This document shows, piece after piece, positions 1 to 4,560 of a stretch of DNA of 5,192 bases. The stretch spans positions 1 through 5,192 of the forward strand of contig JAKAUG010000137.1 of the NCBI GenBank assembly GCA_021827805.1, read 5' to 3'. The stretch comes from Bacillota bacterium (GTDB taxonomy: Bacteria > Bacillota > Sulfobacillia > RBS10-35 > JAJYVN01). A program made the translations under genes and the position numbers. A model generated the notes under the pieces. That model saw only the letters and a program-made list of their open reading frames with translations. It was not told the origin of the DNA and did no database searches. Numbering within the stretch: the stretch's first letter is position 1; each line of letters begins with the position of its first letter.

Positions 1-55
1 GAGCAGCTGACTCTTAATCAGCGGGTCGTGGGTTCAAGTCCCACCGGGCCCACCA
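1..55 (+). tRNA. tRNA-Lys(CTT), 3' part, 5' end cut by window edge
   Basis: The visible part runs from the 3' half of the D-arm to an encoded CCA. The anticodon stem is GCTGA (6-10) paired with TCAGC (18-22) around loop CTCTTAA, giving anticodon CTT at 13-15, which reads lysine AAG codons. The T-arm is GTGGG (28-32), loop TTCAAGT, then CCCAC (40-44). The 3' acceptor strand is CGGGCCC (45-51), followed by discriminator A52 and CCA 53-55. The roughly 21 bases of 5' acceptor and D-arm lie outside the window. The gene is the integration site of the element to its right: its last 33 bases recur exactly at 4452-4484. The 3' end visible here still makes a complete tRNA end, as expected when an element carries a replacement 3' end. 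Confidence 0.95.
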
Positions 56-57
56 GA
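23..57 (+). repeat. Left attachment site (attL core), direct repeat copy 1
   Basis: These 35 bases are identical to 4452-4486. They cover the variable region, T-arm, 3' acceptor strand, CCA and two further bases. Identity continues imperfectly to the right (56-82 against 4485-4511, about 21 of 27 bases), including an exact 13-base block GGCACAAGGGATT at 70-82 and 4499-4511. To the left, 11-22 (CTCTTAATCAGC) resembles 4440-4451 (CTCCCAATCGGT) at 8 of 12 positions. A tyrosine recombinase core of this length at a tRNA 3' end is typical. The 13-base block outside the tRNA may be an arm-type integrase site, which is inference. Confidence 0.9.
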
Positions 58-86
58 GAAAAGCGAAGTGGCACAAGGGATTCAAG

Positions 87-115
87 AGACCCGCCAGGGA
101 GATTCTGGCGGGTCT
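87..115. terminator. Strong hairpin between tRNA and element (likely terminator)
   Basis: AGACCCGCCAG (87-97) and CTGGCGGGTCT (105-115) form a perfect 11-bp inverted repeat around a 7-base loop, followed on the plus strand by TCTGCTGC. It lies 31 bases after the tRNA and also downstream of the leftward int1, so it could end transcription from both sides. The poly-T tract is poor, so intrinsic termination is likely but not certain. A hairpin occupies the equivalent place beside the second att site. Confidence 0.6.
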
Positions 116-374
116 TCTGCTGCAAGAGCGGGTGTGCTGCACCATTGCTGCACATGGACGGCGCTTGGTCGACCGGCGGGAGAGGCGGGTGGATGACGAG
201 CGTGACGCAGGCGGCAATCGGTCGGGTGCACGTCAACCCTCGAAATGGCATGGGTTCGCATCATCCTCGCTGAGGAGATTCGCCTAGGCGGTGTACCGTC
301 CGGCCCGGAACGTGTGACCGGCGCCAGCACTCACTATTGTCGCCTCTGCTAACAACGAGCGGCAGCCACCCGCG

Positions 375-404
375 CTGTTATCGCGAAAGTGGGCTGCCGA
401 TAAT
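375..404 (+). promoter_or_regulatory. Promoter-like inverted repeat matching the fic promoter region
   Basis: On the plus strand CTGTTA (375-380) and GATAAT (399-404) are separated by 18 bases, a plausible -35/-10 pair. Superimposed is the inverted repeat TTATCG (378-383) N14 CGATAA (398-403). The same arrangement with the same spacing, TGTTATCGC-N13-CGATAATA, occurs upstream of fic on the opposite strand. No gene follows: the nearest ATG (462-464) opens only a 14-codon frame. If active, the transcript would run antisense into int1. Promoter activity is inferred from the match. Confidence 0.4.
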
Positions 405-438
405 AAGAGGAGGCCCAGTCACCCCGCGCGGGAGCGCC

Positions 439-461
439 CTTGTCAAGAACGCTTGAACAAG
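439..461. repeat. Tandem CTTG-CAAG palindromes
   Basis: CTTGTCAAG (439-447) and CTTGAACAAG (452-461) are two adjacent short palindromes separated by AACG. Together they also form one hairpin: CTTGT and CAAG pair with CTTG and ACAAG, with a single bulged A at 456 and an AACG loop. They start about 35 bp after the promoter-like site at 375-404. The arrangement suits a dimeric DNA-binding protein or an RNA hairpin; no binding protein can be named. Confidence 0.4.
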
Positions 462-589
462 ATGACAGTGGAGGGTGGCGGGCTCGCCTATTGCTGGCCG
501 TCATAGCGAGCCCGGCGAGCGTCGGGACGGACGAAGGATGCACGGCCGCAGTCGCGCGCGGGCGTGGCGCCGTGATCAAGCGGGCAGGC

Positions 590-1371
590 TCATCGCTCAA
601 GCCCACGGTCATTACGGCGGCGGCCGGGGCGTGGACCAGAAACCCGACCTCCAATGTCCGGCGACCGAATCTCCAGCGACTGCTTGCGGGCAGCCCAAAA
701 CGTATCCACTTCGCGAGCGGCCTCATGGGTCGCCTCCACGAGCAGGTCGGCGTAGGTTTCGCAGAACAGGGTGACGGAGTGGCCCATCATCTTGGCCGCG
801 ACGGCGACCGGCACTCCCGACGCCAAGAGGATGCTCGCGGTCGCGTGCCGCAGGGAGTGACCGGGCAGGTCGCGGACGGCGGCCGCCTGCCGGATGCGGC
901 GAAGGGCACGACGGACGTTTTCCTGCGCCAGCCTGGTACCCCACTGGGTGGCGAACGCCAATCCTCCCTCGTGCCACCTGTCCCCGGCGAGCAAGCGCTC
1001 TCGTGCTTGATCGGCCTGCGGGTTCCGCAACGCCTCCAATGCCGGGGTCGTCATAGCAAGAATGCGGGTCCCAAGGGCGGGAGTGATGCACCGCCGGATG
1101 ACCGAGTCATAGTCGAACGGTCTTGGGCTTGGTGCCATCGGCCTTCTTCCGCTCGATCCATGCGCCGAGGTTCCTCCAGCTTCTGCGTCGACGGGTGGAC
1201 GTGCTCTTCGTGCAGTTGTTCCAACTTCTGCTTCTGTTGGGCTTCAAACGCGCGCGCCTCTTTGCCGGTGGCAAAGGTCCAGGAACGGCGCTCGATCTTC
1301 CCGGTGCGCGGATTGCGGCCCAACACCAGCTGCACCTGCCAGGTGCCGTTTGGGCGCTGCGTGATGGCCAT
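590..1371 (-). pseudogene. Tyrosine recombinase/integrase pseudogene (int1)
   Basis: This is a relic of a site-specific tyrosine recombinase that would have inserted and excised the element at tRNA-Lys. The start is ATG at 1371, with a good AGGAGGT at 1379-1385 seven bases upstream. The first part (NGTWQVQLVLG, RTGKIERRSWTF) is an AP2-like arm-binding domain. The frame then slips near 1169-1178 into LGAWIERKKADGTKPKTVR, the start of the core-binding domain, and slips again near 1108-1116 into YDSVIRR. About 20 codons later, near 1050-1070, the sequence jumps to the late catalytic domain (TTPALEALR). Box II HSLRH (845-859), the GHS histidine and the tyrosine in CETYADLL (752-754) remain. The first catalytic arginine segment (TGLRxGE) is absent; at least about 65 residues are missing compared with int2 in this window. 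It cannot encode an active recombinase unless the sequence is in error. Confidence 0.88.
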
Positions 1372-1378
1372 GAGACAC

Positions 1379-1385
1379 ACCTCCT
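1379..1385 (-). promoter_or_regulatory. Ribosome binding site of int1
   Basis: AGGAGGT on the minus strand lies seven bases before ATG 1371-1369. It decides the start at MAITQRPNG over the in-frame ATG at 1452, whose extra 27 residues are arginine/alanine-rich and unlike any integrase N-terminus. Confidence 0.75.
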
Positions 1386-1497
1386 GTGTGCGAGGTGCAG
1401 CCGCGCGCCGACCAGCGACGTGCCTTGCCGCAGCGTAAGAGCGCTGCCCCACGGAGGGCGACGGTGGCGCGCGGGCACGGCGTTGTCTTGGCGTGGG

Positions 1498-1719
1498 TCA
1501 GATGCCTGCGGGACGGCGAGGACGCCCAGCGCGCCGCTGCGCCCGGACCGGACGGCCTGTCGGGCGCGGGCGCAACCACGCCTCGCAGTCCTCCGCCGCG
1601 CAGAGGACGACGCTCCCCTCGCGAATCCGGGGCATGCCGCGCTTGGCCCAGCGCGTGATGGTCTTGACGGAGACGCGGAAGTGTGCCGTGATCTCCTTGT
1701 CCTTCAACCAGGTACTCAT
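1498..1719 (-). CDS. Excisionase-like AlpA/MerR-type helix-turn-helix protein
   Basis: This encodes a 73-residue DNA-binding protein of the small helix-turn-helix class (HTH_17/AlpA-like) that serves as excisionase or recombination directionality factor in many integrative elements. Residues 4-30 (WLKDKEITAHFRVSVKTITR, then WAKRGMP) give the winged-helix recognition unit, and residues 31-49 (IREGSVVLC, EDCEAWL) the wing and closing helix. The last 24 residues are a basic Arg/Pro tail, perhaps partly read-through of non-conserved sequence. ATG is at 1719, preceded by only a weak AGGCGA. It lies 126 bp upstream of int1 and 48 bp downstream of the virB4 remnant, all on one strand, which is the usual xis-int order. 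The frame is intact although both neighbours are broken. It could instead act as a transcription regulator of the element. Confidence 0.78.
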   Translation of the reverse strand: MSTWLKDKEITAHFRVSVKTITRWAKRGMPRIREGSVVLCAAEDCEAWLRPRPTGRPVRAQRRAGRPRRPAGI

Positions 1720-1767
1720 CGTTGTCGCCTGTGTCGGGTGTCAGTCTTGTCGCGCCCTCCACCGGGG

Positions 1768-2804
1768 TCAGGTGAGCAGGTCGGCCTCGGCCGGTGCCGC
1801 CTCGACGCGCAACCGCACGCGCCGGTTACCGGCCAGGAGCAGCCCCTCTCCCCGGCGTGCGCCAGCGAGCAGGTCGCACTCCGCCTCGGAGAGGTGCAGC
1901 AGATCCCGCAGGACCTCTAGGTCCTTGGGCTCCTGGCGCATCAGCAGCTTGGGCGAGGCGTTGCCGAGCACGGGCTGGCCGAGTCGGGCCAGCTCGGGCG
2001 CGAGGAAGTCCACCGCCATCTGAGCGTTCTGGGTGATAACGACCAGCGACCCGCCATATTTGCGGATGCGCTTGGCCACGTCGCGCAGGAAGCCCAGGGC
2101 CTCGGGCGTCTGCGGATCGGCGAGCAGCCACGTCTCGTCGACCACCAGCAGGGTCCGCCGCTTCGGCCATGTCGTGGACGTCGAGCACGGTGAAGTCGGA
2201 GGCCGGCGGTAGCGTGCTCTGGCCCGCCCAGAGCGCGGCGTTGGCACCCTCGGCCGTGTCCCGAAGCAGCAAAGCCAGCCGTGGGCGGCCCTTGAGCCGT
2301 CCATACACCTCCGCCACCGTGGGCCACTCGGGGACCGCGAGCGGGTCGGTGCTCCAATGGACGCCTCTGGCGCGGTAGGCATCCAGGATCGCGGACTGCA
2401 GCGCCGCACGGTCCAGATCGGAGAAGGCCCGGCAGGTAGAGGCCGAAGAAGGTCTTCAGCCGCTGAACATGCGCCGCCAGCGCCCCGCGCACGCCGGCGT
2501 CGGGCGAATCTTGCGCCGGGGCCCGCACCTGCAGCGGGTTGATGCGGCCAAGGCCGCCGGCGGCATTGATCCATGCGCCGCCCACCGAGGAGCAGATCCC
2601 CCGATACTCCTGTTCCGGGTCGATGACCAGCACCCGCGCGCCGAGCGCGAATTCCTGCAGCAGCTGGACCTTGGCGGCGAAGCTCTTCCCGCCGCCGGAG
2701 GTGCCGAGCACCGCCACGTTGGCGTTGGTGATGCCGCAGTCATCGGGCGGGTCGCTCGTCTGCATCCCTCCGGGCGTCTCGCCCGCCGTGCGTATTTCGG
2801 CCAT
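1768..2804 (-). pseudogene. VirB4/TraE-like conjugation ATPase fragment, frameshifted
   Basis: This is a remnant of the VirB4-family ATPase that powers type IV secretion in conjugation. Visible in order are TNANVAVLGTSGGGKSF with Walker A (2682-2705), then RVLVIDPEQEYRGIC, GRINPLQV and HVQRLKTFFGLYLPG. The frame then changes near 2426-2432, apparently by one extra C, and continues as FSDLDRA, HWSTDPLAVPEWPTV and FTVLDVHDMAEA. It changes again near 2155-2165 to RRTLLVVDETWLL, holding Walker B (2134-2151), then GSLVVITQNAQMAVDFL to the end EADLLT. Around the second lesion the usual helix before Walker B is also missing. The N-terminal half of a VirB4 (several hundred residues) is absent: Walker A lies only about 33 residues after the best candidate ATG (2804, preceded by AAAAGGGG). 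An in-frame TTG at 2882 is an alternative start. The protein cannot function as it stands. Confidence 0.85.
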
Positions 2805-2937
2805 GCCGGCCGCCCCTTTTCGGTCCTGGCGGCCACCCTTGCCCCTCTCACCCCCGATGCTGCCCCTTGCCTTGTGTCCCAATGGCTCCGGCTCCGGATG
2901 GCTGCGCCGAAATGGGCGGCCGGCGCCGACCGAAACA

Positions 2938-2955
2938 AGGGGCCGGCACGGCCCT
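2938..2955 (-). terminator. Possible terminator after fic
   Basis: Read on the minus strand, GGGCC (2954-2950), a GTGCC loop and GGCCC (2944-2940) form a 5-bp GC stem followed by CTTGTTT, beginning 25 bases after the fic stop codon. The stem is short and such sequences arise by chance in this GC-rich DNA. Confidence 0.3.
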
Positions 2956-2979
2956 AAGCGCGCACCCGCCGGGGTGAAA

Positions 2980-4185
2980 TCAAGTGGGCGGCCTTATTTC
3001 ATCCAGTCTTGACTCCGCAACCGCGTCCCCCTCGTTAAGAATGTCCAGATACGAAGAATAACCAAACCGTCGATTGCGGCGGCGGCCCGTGATTTCGGAC
3101 AGGATTCCGGCTTGCTCAAACTCGGCCACCAGGTCGTTGGCCCGTGCGAACGACAAGCCAGTCAAGCTGCCAGCCAGATGCACGGTGACGATTGGTTGCT
3201 GGTACAGATGTTCAAGTAAACGCAGCGCGTTACCGGCAGCGCGGCCGAATCGTCGTGTCACGAGTTCACGATGTTCTTCACGGAGGTTGAGTATAGCTCG
3301 CGCTGTATCGGTTGCCTCCTTAGCTACTTCGGCGATGCCTTCGAGAAAGAAGCGCAGCCATCCCTCCCAATCACCTTTATCGCGGATTGCCTGCAATCGG
3401 TCGTAGTACTCGGATCGGTTCACCTTGAAGTAATGGGATAGATATAGCAGTGGTCGTTGCAAGATGCCGCTCTCGCATAGCAGGAAGGTGACGAGCAAGC
3501 GGCCCACACGGCCGTTACCGTCCAGAAAGGGATGGATGGTCTCAAACTGGCCATGAACCAAACCAAGTCTTATTAAGGCAGGCATGAGGACATCCGCATG
3601 GATGAAGTTTTCCAAGTTATCAAGGGCGGCCTTCATGTCGCTGGGCGGAGGTGGAACAAAACGTGCGTTCGCGATGGTACTACCGTCAGCCCCGATCCAG
3701 TTTTGCGAGCTCCGAAACTCTCCAGGTGTTCGGTCACCACCGCGTACTCCCGTGAGCAGGATGCGATGAATCTCTCGGATGAGTCTCAACGAGACGGGCA
3801 AGGTTTCTAGGCGACGGAGGCCATGATTCATGGCGGCAATGTAGTTCACCACTTCTTCTACATCGGCTGCCCGTCCGGCATCGGCGGCATTTGCCTCGAA
3901 CTCAAGAACGTCGATCAATGATGCCTGAGTCCCTTCAATTTGGCTTGACAAGACAGCCTCTTTCCGCACGTACATGGCGACAAACAAGTCAGGATTTGGA
4001 AGGGTCTCTGTCATTCCATCAAGACGCCCGAGGGCCCGATCGGCACGAGAGAGTACCTGCCACATGGCGTCCGCCATCCCGACGGGGGGCTCCGGAGGAA
4101 GCGGCGCTGGGATGAATGCTCGATAGCCCTGTAGCTGTTTGACATAGCGACCTGCACGGAACTGGTGTTCCGAATCGAAGGCCAC
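2980..4185 (-). CDS. Fic family protein, self-inhibited AMP-transferase with C-terminal winged helix
   Basis: This encodes a 401-residue cytosolic Fic protein, a family that transfers AMP from ATP to hydroxyl side chains of target proteins. The start is GTG 4185, with GGAGG at 4194-4198 eight bases upstream; an upstream in-frame extension to 4257 overlaps the promoter and is not needed. Residues 1-95 are the Fic N-terminal domain, with the inhibitory helix motif S80-xxx-E84-G85 (SSQIEG) that marks class II, self-inhibited enzymes. The flap region is near 156-184 (NWIGADG, ARFVPPPP). The catalytic loop HPFLDGNGRVGR starts at H218 and is fully canonical (H218, D222, N224, R226, R229). Residues 315-380 (NALRLLEHLY, GLSFARANDLVAEFEQAG) are a winged-helix DNA-binding-like domain, as in SoFic-type proteins. 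Length suits the family. It is intact between decayed genes and visibly richer in A/T, suggesting separately acquired cargo. Targets are unknown. Confidence 0.93.
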   Translation of the reverse strand: MAFDSEHQFRAGRYVKQLQGYRAFIPAPLPPEPPVGMADAMWQVLSRADRALGRLDGMTETLPNPDLFVAMYVRKEAVLSSQIEGTQASLIDVLEFEANAADAGRAADVEEVVNYIAAMNHGLRRLETLPVSLRLIREIHRILLTGVRGGDRTPGEFRSSQNWIGADGSTIANARFVPPPPSDMKAALDNLENFIHADVLMPALIRLGLVHGQFETIHPFLDGNGRVGRLLVTFLLCESGILQRPLLYLSHYFKVNRSEYYDRLQAIRDKGDWEGWLRFFLEGIAEVAKEATDTARAILNLREEHRELVTRRFGRAAGNALRLLEHLYQQPIVTVHLAGSLTGLSFARANDLVAEFEQAGILSEITGRRRNRRFGYSSYLDILNEGDAVAESRLDEIRPPT

Positions 4186-4193
4186 TGTTATCG

Positions 4194-4198
4194 CCTCC
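4194..4198 (-). promoter_or_regulatory. Ribosome binding site of fic
   Basis: GGAGG on the minus strand lies eight bases before GTG 4185-4183 and decides that start. The spacer contains GCGATAA (4194-4188), the same half-site seen in the promoter palindrome at 4229-4254, so a protein bound there would cover the ribosome binding site region of the gene. Confidence 0.7.
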
Positions 4199-4227
4199 GG
4201 CAGCAGTGGGGCTGCGCTTCGGCTCCT

Positions 4228-4257
4228 ATTATCGCAAAGGCGACTTAGCGATAACAA
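4228..4257 (-). promoter_or_regulatory. fic promoter with overlapping operator-like palindrome
   Basis: On the minus strand TTGTTA (4257-4252) and GATAAT (4233-4228) are 18 bases apart, placing transcription start near 4221 and giving a leader of about 35 bases before GTG 4185. The inverted repeat TTATCGC (4229-4235) and GCGATAA (4248-4254) overlaps both promoter boxes, a standard arrangement for repression. A third TTATCGC at 4188-4194 is 41 bp from the first, close to four helical turns. The winged helix of the Fic protein is one candidate binder, but a separate regulator is equally possible. Confidence 0.55.
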
Positions 4258-4408
4258 GGGGTGTTGCCGTCCGCCTTACCACCAGACGTCGGCGGGTGGC
4301 GTCTGCGGCACAGATGCTGCACGGAGGATGTCCTTTGAGGGGGTCTTGTGGGCTCTGTCCGTCCGTGCCAGCCCGTGGACGCCTTGAGGCTCAATAGATT
4401 TCGTTGAT
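4258..4408. other. Intergenic stretch between fic promoter and right att site
   Basis: I see no gene, RNA or clear repeat. The leftward frame through 4276-4503 is the antisense translation of the tRNA end and not a gene. Confidence 0.5.
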
Positions 4409-4484
4409 GGGCTCGGCGCGGCGATGCCAGTAAGTGCCGCTCCCAATCGGTGGGTCGTGGGTTCAAGTCCCACCGGGCCCACCA
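4409..4484 (+). other. tRNA-like or tRNA-pseudogene fold at right att site
   Basis: Upstream of the displaced tRNA 3' end, at exactly 76 bases from its CCA, GGGCTCG (4409-4415) pairs with the acceptor strand CGGGCCC (4474-4480) with one G-U pair. Between them GCGGC (4418-4422) pairs with GCCGC (4436-4440) after a two-base linker, CCC (4442-4444) pairs with GGG (4452-4454) around a seven-base loop, and the T-arm is intact. The topology is cloverleaf-like, but U8 is lacking, the D-arm equivalent is too long and the anticodon arm too short with no U33. A charged tRNA is therefore unlikely. It may be a decayed tRNA or a chance fold. Confidence 0.3.
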
Positions 4485-4486
4485 GA
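4452..4486 (+). repeat. Right attachment site, direct repeat copy 2 (also left att of next element)
   Basis: A perfect 35-base copy of 23-57, carrying the tRNA-Lys T-arm, 3' acceptor strand and CCA without a genuine tRNA 5' half. It ends the first element. It is followed by the same arm-like block GGCACAAGGGATT (4499-4511), a hairpin and a second integrase gene in the same order as at the left end, so it also serves as the left border of a second element. Confidence 0.88.
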
Positions 4487-4518
4487 TGGAAGCACAGAGG
4501 CACAAGGGATTGCGGGAG

Positions 4519-4541
4519 CGCCCCTGAGAGATCAGCGGGCG
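4519..4541. terminator. Hairpin beside second att site
   Basis: CGCCC-CTGA (4519-4527) pairs with TCAG-C-GGGCG (4532-4541), a 9-bp stem with one bulged C and loop GAGA, followed on the plus strand by GTCTTGGTGTTT. Its place, about 33 bases after the att core and before the integrase stop codon, matches the hairpin at 87-115. The sequence has diverged while the structure is kept. Confidence 0.45.
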
Positions 4542-4560
4542 GTCTTGGTGTTTGCAGACA

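Larger units (their letters stand above)
116..589. other. Non-coding stretch between tRNA and int1
   Basis: Open frames here lack a ribosome binding site and have arginine/proline-rich compositions typical of chance frames in GC-rich DNA; I support no gene. What it holds is a set of DNA sites: a directly repeated TGCTGCAC (135-142 and 146-153, 11 bp apart), a perfect 10-bp palindrome CGCCTAGGCG (281-290), a promoter-like inverted repeat (375-404) and tandem CTTG/CAAG palindromes (439-461). This is where arm-type integrase and excisionase sites would be expected, between the core site and the integrase gene. Confidence 0.6.
23..4486. mobile_element. Decayed tRNA-Lys integrated element (ICE/IME remnant with fic cargo)
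   Basis: The element is bounded by a perfect 35-bp direct repeat, 23-57 and 4452-4486, which is the 3' end of tRNA-Lys. Inside, in one leftward array, lie an integrase pseudogene next to the left att site, an excisionase-like gene, a virB4-type ATPase fragment and an intact fic gene. This gene order (integrase C-terminus facing the tRNA, small helix-turn-helix gene just upstream of it, conjugation gene further in) is usual for Gram-positive integrative elements. No relaxase, coupling protein or other secretion gene is visible, so it is a remnant and cannot transfer by itself. The repeats and gene content are seen directly; its past as a conjugative element is inferred from the virB4 fragment. 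Confidence 0.85.

Noticed and set aside
281..290. Perfect palindrome CGCCTAGGCG
   Set aside because: Ten-base GC-rich palindromes are expected by chance, and nothing around it (second copy, gene start) gives it a role.
349..726. Leftward frame of 125 codons overlapping the int1 C-terminus
   Set aside because: Low-complexity Ala/Arg composition, overlaps the conserved integrase end in another frame, and covers the promoter-like inverted repeat.
1108..1178. Programmed ribosomal frameshifting in int1
   Set aside because: Two slips within about 65 bases plus loss of the catalytic arginine segment fit decay better; no slippery heptamer with a following pseudoknot is evident.
440..1438. Long plus-strand open frame (332 codons)
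   Set aside because: It is mostly antisense to int1, has no ribosome binding site or recognisable domain, and such long shadow frames are common in GC-rich DNA. The plus-strand frame at 1123-1920 is rejected likewise.
3378..3384. Another TTATCGC inside the fic coding region
   Set aside because: No partner CGATAA at the 14-base gap and it lies within conserved coding sequence, so it is likely chance.
4276..4503. Leftward frame containing GPVGLEPTT, and a similar one at 14-251
   Set aside because: This is the well-known false protein produced by translating the antisense of a tRNA 3' end; both copies cover the tRNA-derived repeats.
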